From Bacteriovoracaceae bacterium (lineage in GTDB: Bacteria; Bdellovibrionota; Bacteriovoracia; Bacteriovoracales; Bacteriovoracaceae), in NCBI GenBank assembly GCA_013141065.1, contig JABFRR010000002.1:89927-153926 (forward strand): a DNA stretch of 64,000 nucleotides, in the 5' to 3' direction. The notes below the pieces were generated by a model. That model was not told the DNA's origin. It did not search any database and saw only the letters and a program-made list of their open reading frames with translations. This document shows positions 21,209 through 30,078 of this stretch, one piece after another. The stretch's first letter is position 1; every line of letters starts with the position of its first letter. The position numbers and the translations under genes were made by a program.

Positions 21209-21319
21209 AGGATTTATTAAAATACAAAAAATTCTCGAATTTTGTAGAAGTAGTAAAAAAAGAGATTGCTTAAATATTGAAGATTTAAAGTCGGTTCTAC
21301 TATTTGTCGGCCGCGATAG

Positions 21320-21730
21320 TTGAGGTTTGGGTTGCGTGATTATGATCCATTGGTTGGTCGATGGTTATCAAAAGATCCGATTAGGTTTGATGGTGGTGAT
21401 AGCAATCTTTACGGATATGTATTGCAAGATCCAGTAAATCTAATTGACCCTACCGGTCATATATTTGCCAATGTAGTCGGAGGTATTTTTGGGGCTGCGT
21501 ATACTGCTGCAACTGGTGGTTCTGCTAAAGAAATAATTGGGTATGGAATACTTGGTTTCGCAACTGCTGGTTTAAGTATTCCTGTACAGATTGGTATTGA
21601 ATACTTCTCTAACCCTAATGTTACGGCACCAGATGCTGATAAGGTTCCAAGAGCTCCTAAGCCAAAGAGTCCTTCGTGTGTACCGTCTATGCAATCATGT
21701 CAACCTGCTAAAAATGCTTGTGGAGTCTAA
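21320..21730 (+). CDS. orphan RHS C-terminal cassette (glycine-rich hydrophobic CT)
   Basis: [45 protein letters not shown] then [21 protein letters not shown]... Confidence 0.8.
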   Translation: MRFGLRDYDPLVGRWLSKDPIRFDGGDSNLYGYVLQDPVNLIDPTGHIFANVVGGIFGAAYTAATGGSAKEIIGYGILGFATAGLSIPVQIGIEYFSNPNVTAPDADKVPRAPKPKSPSCVPSMQSCQPAKNACGV

Positions 21731-22035
21731 GAATGAAAATTGCCAAATATAACATAATTGAATTTTTTCCTATGTTTATAGCTTTAGGAATTTTAATAAT
21801 TTTAAGAACTTTTTATCCAGGTTGTGTTAGTAAAAATTGCTTGGGGAATGCAATACTTATATCTTCAGCGATCGCAGCAGTTTTAAGTTTTTTTATTTAT
21901 AGAAATACTCAAAAAATAGATAGCAAAATATACTATTACTCTAAATTACAAAAAGTAAGAATTCTGCTTGGTTCTTTTTTATGGATAGTGCTTTTTATAA
22001 TTATTTTGCTTGATAAAATATTTGTGCTTTTTTAA
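21718..22035 (+). CDS. small multi-TM protein, putative immunity
   Basis: Overlaps the CT ORF end; about three hydrophobic helices. Confidence 0.55.
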   Translation: MWSLRMKIAKYNIIEFFPMFIALGILIILRTFYPGCVSKNCLGNAILISSAIAAVLSFFIYRNTQKIDSKIYYYSKLQKVRILLGSFLWIVLFIIILLDKIFVLF

Positions 22036-22091
22036 AGCCGATAGCTTCTGAACTAGAAGAAGTTTAGAAAGACTTTTGTTTAAGTTTTTGA

Positions 22092-22107
22092 AGGCCAAAA
22101 ATGGCCG
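22092..22107 (+). repeat. cassette-site copy 5: AGGCCA-AAAA-TGGCCG
   Basis: Direct reading; downstream leader matches copy 4. Confidence 0.8.
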
Positions 22108-22204
22108 AGGATTTATTAAAATACAAAAAATTCTCGAAATTTGCGAAAGTAGTAAAAAAAGAGATTGCTTATATATTGAAGATTTAAAGAGGGTTGTTTT
22201 ATTT

Positions 22205-22338
22205 GTCGGCCGCGATATTTAGATCTGGGGCGCGTGATCGATTTACTAATAAAGAAATGATGATTTTAAATAATAAGACTATTTTTGTTGAGATGATAAA
22301 GAAACTTGCAAATACTAAAGCATCCATAAGAGCCTAGG
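22205..22338 (+). pseudogene. degenerate RHS cassette remnant
   Basis: GGCCGCGATATTTAGATCTGGGGCGCGTGATCG matches leader and RFGARD start, then unrelated short ORF (RSGARDRFTNKEMMILNN...). Confidence 0.5.
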
Positions 22339-22548
22339 ATTGATTTTTATTGAAAATGAAGGCCATCGGTAAGGGCCGTAGTTTTGAATGGATTTAAACG
22401 CGAAATTTTGATCTAAAAACACTTAACTGCGTTGTTTTTGATAAATTCAATGAAAGAATTTCGATTAGATTTTTAACTTTCAATTCATCGGATCTTGAAA
22501 AGAGCACTGCGTAGTTTTACTTCTTTCTTCATCAAATTTTCAATTTGG

Positions 22549-22565
22549 TGGCCAAAAAATGGCCA
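22549..22565 (+). repeat. cassette-site copy 6 (recombinase-proximal): TGGCCA-AAAAA-TGGCCA
   Basis: Direct reading; ~100 bp downstream align with copy 2. Confidence 0.8.
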
Positions 22566-22670
22566 AAAATTTGTAAAAGAACTCAAAATTCAGCCTAAAT
22601 AAGGCATTAATTTTGGCTAGCCAACTTACACTTGGTTTGCTCGTTGGCTGCTTAAGAATCGGATTTATAC

Positions 22671-22697
22671 ACAAAAAAAAAGCGCCCTAAGGCGCTT
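22671..22697 (-). terminator. Rho-independent terminator of the recombinase operon
   Basis: AAGCGCC-ctaa-GGCGCTT with an A-run to its left on + (T-run for minus transcripts). Confidence 0.85.
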
Positions 22698-22706
22698 AAT
22701 AGAAAA

Positions 22707-23729
22707 TTATTCAAATGGGTTTATAATATCGTTAGTAATTTTTTTCCCTACAGCTTCGGCATAAAGTCTCTTTGTATCGTAAACACTTTTATGCCCGAGA
22801 ATTCTTTGAAGCTCCAAAATATCTCCTCCATTAGATAAAAAAATTACTGCGAAGGAGTGTCGAAGATCCATAGGGCACCATTCTCCTATGTACATTTTTT
22901 TTGCTTTAAATTCATTAATGATCCTAACTAATTTAAAGTTTGTGAATGGCTCCTTATAATAAGTTTGAAAAACAATTTCAGAAACTCGCTTTTTCATTGA
23001 TAAGATTTTTACTAGCTCACTTGATATTTTCAGCGTTCTGTCTTGGCATTGTAATTTTGTATTTAGTCTAACAATGCCATTATCCAAATTAATTTCATCC
23101 CATCGTAGCTCGACAAGCTCAGATGTTTTCATTCCTGTTTCAGCAAACATTTTAATAATAGGATAAAGATATCCGGGAGAATATAATTTTATAGAATTTA
23201 ATAATTTTTTGATGTCAGATTCAGATAGCAGATTTCTAGCTTTTAATGGTGGAGCAATTTGATCATAGTAAATTCTTCTAAGTGGTGACTCTGAAATAAT
23301 TTCTTTTTCTTCAAGAAAGGTAAATAACGAGTCCACATCACCCTTAATGTGTCTCATTGTTATGTCTTTTAAATTATTTTCAGCTTGAATTTGATCAAGC
23401 CACATTTTAAGAGAGTTATGAGTAATGTTTTCGACATAAAATTTTCCAAAAGTGTCGATAAAATCAATTAAATGGCAATGGGTTTTTGAAAATTTATTAT
23501 ACTTTGGTTTTTCTATCAAAAAATAAATAATCAATTCTTCTATTGTTAGATTACTAAATTTGTTTTTAGGCCCAACCTTGTACATAGTTTCAGTGCTTTT
23601 TTTAAAAACTTGGGCATCTTCTTTTGTAGAAAAACAACGGCGAACTTTTCTTTTGGTTAAAGGATCAACAAAGCTTGTTAAAAAATTGTTCTCTTGAGAT
23701 GTGAAAATGTTAACTTTAAATTCTTGCAT
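22707..23729 (-). CDS. tyrosine recombinase, degenerate active site
   Basis: LRHSFAVIFLSNGGDILELQRILGHKSVYDTKRLYA; ETGMKTSELVELRW at the ArgI box. Confidence 0.85.
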   Translation of the reverse strand: MQEFKVNIFTSQENNFLTSFVDPLTKRKVRRCFSTKEDAQVFKKSTETMYKVGPKNKFSNLTIEELIIYFLIEKPKYNKFSKTHCHLIDFIDTFGKFYVENITHNSLKMWLDQIQAENNLKDITMRHIKGDVDSLFTFLEEKEIISESPLRRIYYDQIAPPLKARNLLSESDIKKLLNSIKLYSPGYLYPIIKMFAETGMKTSELVELRWDEINLDNGIVRLNTKLQCQDRTLKISSELVKILSMKKRVSEIVFQTYYKEPFTNFKLVRIINEFKAKKMYIGEWCPMDLRHSFAVIFLSNGGDILELQRILGHKSVYDTKRLYAEAVGKKITNDIINPFE

Positions 23730-23747
23730 GGTTTACTCCAATAATTG

Positions 23748-24785
23748 TTAAGGTTCATATGGCGAGGGGCATTCGATATCTTGAGCTTCTAGTTGACCAT
23801 AAAGATCAACAGTCACATTAATTGAACTGTGTCCCAGGATTGCTTGAAGCTGGTACATTTTGCCACCCTTTTTTAAAAAGTTGTAAGCAAATGAATGACG
23901 TAAGGCATGTGATCCCCATTCATTTTTTACCATTGGAAAAAATTCCTTAAATTTCTTCATGAGTTTTGATAGATCTCCATCAGAGCTAGAATTGTTATCA
24001 TGTCCAAATGTGGTGAAGAGCATGTGATGATTATGACTAGCAAGGTGATCTCTCAAGACTTTTTCAAGGATAGGAGAGATTCGAACAAATCTCTCTTTAC
24101 CATTTTTTGTTTTTCTTAAATGGATAAGTCCTGTTTCAAAATCTACATCCTTTCTATGAAGACTTGTAATTTCTTCTTTTCGAGCACCTGTATGAGCGAC
24201 ACAAGAGAGATAAGGATAAAGTGTCTCAGAAGAAAATGTTTTAGAATTTTCCAAAATTTCTCTTACTTCACCTATCGACAAAACAACTCGGGATCTTTTA
24301 GGAGGAGCGTTACGATTAAAACGTATTCCTTGAATTGGATTTTTTGTGAGATAGTCTTCCTCAATTAAATATTGAAAGAATCCAAAAAATTGTGACCGAA
24401 TATTATTTAATGTTTTGTCACTTAAATCACCTTTTGATTTTGTATCTAAGAGCCATTGCCTTAAATCTGTTTGACTTAACTCTACAACTTTATAAATACC
24501 AAAGGTATCAATGAAGGATTTAAAATAACTAGGTCTTTTTCTTACTTTGGTTCCAGGAAATCTTTCAATAAAGTTTTGCATAGCTTGAGAAATTCTCAAA
24601 TCAGAAAATACATTTTCTCCTTTACTAAGAACTTGAGTTTCAAGTGATTTTTTAAATACCCTTGCATCCTTCAAGGATGGGAAACGCTTTCTAATTCGAG
24701 TGCTTGTTTTAGGGTCAAAGAATTTACATTGATAAAATCCTGATCCCATCTTATGAATTTTCACTTCAAATTGATTTATGCTCAT
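23748..24785 (-). CDS. tyrosine recombinase
   Basis: TGARKEEITSL; TKNGKERFVRIS; HALRHSFAYNFLKKGGKMYQLQAILGHSSINVTVDLYG. Confidence 0.93.
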   Translation of the reverse strand: MSINQFEVKIHKMGSGFYQCKFFDPKTSTRIRKRFPSLKDARVFKKSLETQVLSKGENVFSDLRISQAMQNFIERFPGTKVRKRPSYFKSFIDTFGIYKVVELSQTDLRQWLLDTKSKGDLSDKTLNNIRSQFFGFFQYLIEEDYLTKNPIQGIRFNRNAPPKRSRVVLSIGEVREILENSKTFSSETLYPYLSCVAHTGARKEEITSLHRKDVDFETGLIHLRKTKNGKERFVRISPILEKVLRDHLASHNHHMLFTTFGHDNNSSSDGDLSKLMKKFKEFFPMVKNEWGSHALRHSFAYNFLKKGGKMYQLQAILGHSSINVTVDLYGQLEAQDIECPSPYEP

Positions 24786-25987
24786 AACTTAACTCTCATT
24801 AGCTCATTTGAACTTGGAAGATTATGATCTTTTAAAATTAATTGATGGCTTCGACTTGCTAACCATTTATCAAAAAGTTCAAGTTGAATTAAAAAATGTT
24901 TTTTTATTCCAATATTAACGCTTGGAAACGTTGGGTCTGATTTTATGTGGCGATAAATTAACCACTGACTAATTCCATACATACTGGCAACCTCCTTGAT
25001 TGAGTACAATTTTTTTAATGGAAATTTTTCCATACTTGTAGGCCAACATGTTGTCGGCCGTTCAGTCAATGGCCGTTCTTCAGAATTTAATTTTTTTGGA
25101 ACTCGCTCTTTGGGATATCTGAGGTTTACAAGCGTCGGATTAAGATCGCAGAATTTTTTCTTTAAGTATTTGGTCTCCCTTTTATCGGTTCCTAAAATAT
25201 AAAGATATTTATGCTTTTTAGGCAAAGGACGCTTTAGACATCTAGATTGGTGATCTGTAGAAGCTTGATAAAGAACCTCTTTAATTTTTTCTGGGATTTT
25301 ATTCCAGAAAATTTTGTCACGATAACTCCAGGCCAATTCCCATTTAATACCAAGGTCATGGGCATAATATTTGTAGCTTGTCGTTTTTCTAAAAAGGCGA
25401 TCACAAAACCAATTTTTTTCTGGGAAGGCTTCATCGAAGTATTCAAAGCGTGCTCCCGAATTTTGGCCGAGGTAAGTAAAATTACATGCCTGATAAATAG
25501 TTCCAAGCTCTCTAGCCGTAGTGTCTGAGTAAGCAGTAAAAAATCTAAAAGGAGTATTTTTTACCATCCATTTAATAGAAAACATTAAAAGTGCACTCGC
25601 AAGATTCTTCGGACTCCATGAGATGCATGCACCTCGAGAGATTAATTTTTCTAGATCTCTTTCTTTTTCTCCTAGCAGATTAGAAAATGCATTAGGTGTA
25701 GCCATTACAATAACGCCCGCTAGATTTCCTTTGTAGGTTGCAATGAATCGCTGTGTTGGTCTATGAGGCATTTTTCCAAGCCATTCATGACGTGTGATAA
25801 AATTTCTAACTCTTTCACACATTAATTGGTCGGTTTTATCTATGTATGAAAATGTAAAATCAGAAATTTTTAAAGAGCTAATCTCTTCCTTAATAAGCCC
25901 TGATTCAATAAGATCGAGCTTTAGATTCTTAAGTCTAACGTCATATTGGTAACAGTGATCTTTATTATATTCGTTCCGGTGATCCAA
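24782..25987 (-). CDS. Mom-like GNAT acyltransferase fused to C-terminal excisionase-type HTH
   Basis: ISWSPKNLASALLMFSIKWM..FFTAYSDTTARELGTIYQACNFTYLGQ (Mom-like) and LYSIKEVASMYGISQWLIYRHIKSDPTFPSVNIGIKKHFLIQLELFDKWLASR (HTH). Overlaps start of recombinase gene. Confidence 0.6.
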   Translation of the reverse strand: MDHRNEYNKDHCYQYDVRLKNLKLDLIESGLIKEEISSLKISDFTFSYIDKTDQLMCERVRNFITRHEWLGKMPHRPTQRFIATYKGNLAGVIVMATPNAFSNLLGEKERDLEKLISRGACISWSPKNLASALLMFSIKWMVKNTPFRFFTAYSDTTARELGTIYQACNFTYLGQNSGARFEYFDEAFPEKNWFCDRLFRKTTSYKYYAHDLGIKWELAWSYRDKIFWNKIPEKIKEVLYQASTDHQSRCLKRPLPKKHKYLYILGTDKRETKYLKKKFCDLNPTLVNLRYPKERVPKKLNSEERPLTERPTTCWPTSMEKFPLKKLYSIKEVASMYGISQWLIYRHIKSDPTFPSVNIGIKKHFLIQLELFDKWLASRSHQLILKDHNLPSSNELMRVKL

Positions 25988-26054
25988 GCGAGAGGAGTGT
26001 TCTATAGGTTGTCCTTGATGAATGTTTAATAATTGGAAGTGTCTATAAATACGT

Positions 26055-26393
26055 TTATAGCTTTTTAGGCTTTTCAGTTTTGTACTTCATTTTTTTAGAC
26101 TTCATCTGAATCTTCTCCAATGCTGCCGTTAAAAGAATGGCGGCATCATCAGAGTTCTGGATCTTAGTAGCTAGATCTCTTAAATACTCTTTGGAGTTAA
26201 AATGTTCTTGGATAATTTGATTCTTATGCTTTTCGAATGATTCAGTTCTAAACTTAGTAATTATCCAAGATAACAATCTTGAGGGGGTAATCCTTACAAA
26301 GTTGCCATTTCCTTTTAGATTTATAAGCATTTCATCTAAGGACTCTTGTGCATCTGTTTCGATCAGAACTCTTAATGGATTTTTATTTTTCAT
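26055..26393 (-). CDS. hypothetical basic protein of the mobile element
   Basis: Continuous ORF, operon-like orientation. Confidence 0.4.
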   Translation of the reverse strand: MKNKNPLRVLIETDAQESLDEMLINLKGNGNFVRITPSRLLSWIITKFRTESFEKHKNQIIQEHFNSKEYLRDLATKIQNSDDAAILLTAALEKIQMKSKKMKYKTEKPKKL

Positions 26394-26395
26394 TT

Positions 26396-27196
26396 TTACC
26401 TCGTTAAATTTTCAACAACGACACTAACTCTATATTCAATCCTTTCTTGGTTCAGGACTTGGTCTGAAGCCGTAGGTCCACCAGATTGAAAAGCTGGTTT
26501 GCCAGTACCAGCACAATTCCCAAGTCCTAGGAATCCAACCGGAACCATTCCTTGATTTGGCTCTGCGGTTACCTCTAGGAAGATTTCATTTGATTCAAAT
26601 TGCATATCTTTAGCTAATGTAAATCTCGTTACTAAGGTTTCACCTTGGTTATCCACTACCTCACCCAAGGAATAACTTTTTTGGCCTATCCTAATTTTAA
26701 TAGAAAGTTGATCAATGCTTTTATTAAATAGAAGTGGGGCGATTAGATCTTCCGTTCTTTCTCGATATTGATGGATGCATTGACCGTGTAAGTCCTCATC
26801 AAAACATTCAATAAATCTTGTGCATGTTTTGCAGCTTTCACTAACACAATATCTTCTCGTCCAGCTTGATTGATAAGCCTGATCAAATACCGCTGTAAAT
26901 TGAGGCGAGGTCCTTGTTCCCATTAGACTGATTTCAATTGCTGTAGCATTAGACTCAATACGACCAAGAGATAACTGACTCACAACCGTCTGTGACTCAA
27001 TTAGGATTTTTCTTTGAAGGCTCGGAGTCCTTTCTGTATTTGTTTCATTTGTCTCATTTTTATCATTAATCTTTTTAACCTCAGGTTCTTTTGGATTCCA
27101 AAAGTCACCGCATCCAAAAAGAACTAAGGCCAATAGAGTCAGCAATCCTAAGTTTAGTTTATTCATTATTTTGTCCTCTGTGAATTTGGCACCCAC
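26396..27196 (-). CDS. putative lipoprotein (start probably MNKLNLGLL)
   Basis: Lipobox LALVLFGCGDFW. Confidence 0.6.
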   Translation of the reverse strand: MGAKFTEDKIMNKLNLGLLTLLALVLFGCGDFWNPKEPEVKKINDKNETNETNTERTPSLQRKILIESQTVVSQLSLGRIESNATAIEISLMGTRTSPQFTAVFDQAYQSSWTRRYCVSESCKTCTRFIECFDEDLHGQCIHQYRERTEDLIAPLLFNKSIDQLSIKIRIGQKSYSLGEVVDNQGETLVTRFTLAKDMQFESNEIFLEVTAEPNQGMVPVGFLGLGNCAGTGKPAFQSGGPTASDQVLNQERIEYRVSVVVENLTR

Positions 27197-27621
27197 TGAG
27201 CATCTTCAGTAATGACCCAAATCCTATGTCCTTCAATTAGTTTCTTTCCTTGAACCTGTGTCTCAACCCATTGAGCATCAACTCTTGGGACCGTTAGTCC
27301 TGGTCCGTTAGTTGTTGGAGCAGTTTGAAATTTGGAGGGAGCTGAGACATTAAATTTTTCAAGATTAAAAAGTGTATCTCTTCTAGTTCGATCATCTCTT
27401 TGTTCTAAACTATTATGTAAAAAGTAACTTGCGATTCCTCCGATCGCTCCACCGACTAAAGCTCCTTGAATCGCGGCCGATCCCTTGTTTCTTTGTGCCA
27501 TTGCAGATGCACTAATTCCGCCTAAAGCAGCACCAGTTCCAATCCCTAATACCATTGATCCTTTCATCGTCGAACAACTCGCTAGCGTTGCCATCAATAC
27601 AATCAAAATCAATTTATTCAT
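27166..27621 (-). CDS. glycine-zipper lipoprotein
   Basis: LIVLMATLASCSTMKG lipobox; GTGAALGGISASAMAQRNKGSAAIQGALVGGAIGGIASYF. Confidence 0.65.
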   Translation of the reverse strand: MNKLILIVLMATLASCSTMKGSMVLGIGTGAALGGISASAMAQRNKGSAAIQGALVGGAIGGIASYFLHNSLEQRDDRTRRDTLFNLEKFNVSAPSKFQTAPTTNGPGLTVPRVDAQWVETQVQGKKLIEGHRIWVITEDAQWVPNSQRTK

Positions 27622-27694
27622 GAAAATTCTCCTTAACGTAATACACGTGATTGAAATCCAAAATATCAGTGCCTCGAATAGTTAAAACAGCTAA

Positions 27695-28291
27695 TTACAA
27701 TTCTATTGCTGCCTGTGTACTGAAGTGGTGATGGCAGTTCCCTGAATGGAAATTTATGGTGAAGAGTTTGCCATTTGTATTTGATAAAATGGCCATAGCC
27801 TTATTTGATTTAAACTCTTCAAGAGTGCAGAAAAATACTTTTCCAGAAAATTGTTTAGCTAGATTTTCTTCAGTTTTTATCAATCCGTTTTTAATGTAAT
27901 TGTCACTACAAATATAGAGGACCGCATCTATGGATTCCTCTAAGTGGTAGTTAAGTAAATGCTTAGTCCAACGATCTGACTTTTTCTGACTTCTTTCAAA
28001 TTCAACAGCGATTTTATATTCTCTCTCTTTAACTAGCAGAGAGAAGTAAATATCTGTATTCAGTCTTCTTAAGGCTTCGTAGTGCGAATCATTATCACCA
28101 AATACAATTGACTGAATTTCATTTTCGGTTTTGATTTCTACCAAATTTCTTGCAAGTGAAAGTTGATCAAATATTCCAGCAAGCTCAATGTCATGTTCAA
28201 TATTTGAACTTTTTAGTTCTTTTCTTATGAGTTGCCCAGAGAGCAAATCCAATATTGCAGTTAAACCTTTTGGTGAGATCGGTAAATTCAA
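27695..28291 (-). pseudogene. replication-relaxation-like protein, C-terminal part (interrupted by IS110-like element)
   Basis: LNLPISPKGL..., YKIAVEFERSQKKSDRWTKHLLNYHLEESIDAVLYICSD; N-terminal part at 29831-30067. Confidence 0.65.
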
Positions 28292-29830
28292 AAAAGTCTC
28301 CTCAGTGCTCTAAAGCACGAATGTTGTAAAATAAGTTTGCGTACATTTTTTAGCAACATTCAAACATTTGAAGGAGACCAGTATGTTTAATCATTATGTA
28401 GCAGTGGATTGGGCAATTGCCAATATGGCAATCGCAAGAATGACGGAAAAATCTGATGATATAAAAGTCATAGATGTTCCATCAAGTATTAAAGAAATGC
28501 AGATATACTTAAAAAACTTAAAAGGAACAATTTGCTTAACCTTTGAAGAAACATCGACTTCACAATGGCTATATACTGAGCTGAAAGAGTACGTTGATAA
28601 ATTAGTTGTTTGTGATCCCTATCGAAATAAATTACTAAGTGAGGGACCTAAAAATGACAAAATTGATGCAAAGAAATTAGTAATGCTACTTAGGGCTGGA
28701 CTCCTAAAAGAAGTTTTTCATTCCAGTGATAAATTTATTGAATTGAGAAAAATAGTAAGTGGTTACGAAGACACAATAAAGGCCGGTGTAAGACTTAAAA
28801 ACCAAAGATCATCAATGTTTCGATCAGTAAATAAAGATCACAAAAAGAAACAGAGCTGATAATAGATGCGGATAAATTTGTACTTGGTGGTGTTGACATG
28901 CAAATTAAATACTATGAAGCTGAAAAATTAAGATATAAAAATGAATTTGCACGACTAAAAAAAAGCACATCCTGAAATAAAAGATTATGTGATATTCCAG
29001 GAATAGCAGACATATCTGCAGTTAAATTAGTTGCAAGAATTGTTGATGCGAATAGATTTCCCAATAGAAATAGCTTTTTGAGTTACTGCGGGCTCATTAA
29101 ACTTGAAAAAATGAGTGGTGGAAAAAGCTATGGGAAGAAAACACCTCGTTTTTGTCGTCCATTAAAAGCTGTTTTTAAAACAGCAGCATTGGCAGCAATT
29201 GATGGAGACAACGAATGTGGAGATTATTGCAAATACCTTATAGAGACAAAGAAATATTCTGACAGAAATGCAAGACATGCTTTGTCGAGACGAATTGCCA
29301 CAATCACTTATGGAGTAATGAAAGGAAATATAAAATATGATGCTTTAAAACGAAGGAACAACATAGAACGAAACAAGATGGATACAAGTAAAACATAGAT
29401 CTATAAGTTTATTTTTGAATAATTTATTTTAATAATAGTTGTTGATAATAACCTTATAGATGGGAAGAGATTGCTCATTTTATATGATAGCATTTAATAG
29501 CTCAGGAGATCGGTTAGCACCTTCCCTTTTTCTTAAATTTATAATGCGGCCAAATTTATAGCCAATGTAGGGGGATATTTAAAAATCCCCTACACATTGG
29601 CAAATTAGAGAGCCCAGATAGACGTGTTGGAAAAACTATAAAATATCCAATTGAAAAACTTATAAAGAAAAGGTTATTAACGTTAAAAGTGGAACAGATA
29701 AATTGTAAAAAATACTTTAAAACCAGGCAGGATTTTGTCATCATTCCCAACATAAGTTAATGTGTGGTGCGAAGTCCGGAGACCGTAAGTCAAGAATTTC
29801 TTGTAATGGGAGACTTTTTTTCTTGACCTA
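28292..29830 (+). mobile_element. IS110/IS1111-like insertion sequence, transposase frameshifted
   Basis: ORFs 28368-28859 (HYVAVDWAIANMAIARM..KNDKIDAKKLVMLLRAG) and 29078-29398 plus CDIPGIADISAVKLVARIVD; near-terminal inverted repeats AAAAAAGTCTCC/GGAGACTTTTTT; removal restores a host ORF. Confidence 0.75.
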
Positions 29831-30067
29831 CTTTTTGATAGACGTATAAATGATCTGACTCGTGCTCCTTTCGGTAAAAGCTCCTTTGTTTATATATTTT
29901 CCATCATACAGGCGGTTCATTCTTTTAATTACTGTGGTCTTGTGGCCATCTTTAAAATATCTATTGAGAATTATTTCAAGGTTCAGGCCTTTGCTATAAA
30001 AAAGATCACGCAATATCAACTTATCTCTTTGAGATAAAAATACCTTCCAATTTTTTATATTTTTCAA
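29831..30067 (-). pseudogene. replication-relaxation-like protein, N-terminal winged-helix part
   Basis: FLSQRDKLILRDLFYSKGLNLEIILNRYFKDGHKTTVIKRMNRLYDGKYI. Confidence 0.65.
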
Positions 30068-30078
30068 TTTAGTTCAGC

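Noticed and set aside
29556-29753. Minus-strand 65-aa ORF within the IS110-like 3' end
   Set aside because: Overlaps the strong hairpin and has no recognisable motif; more likely non-coding element end.
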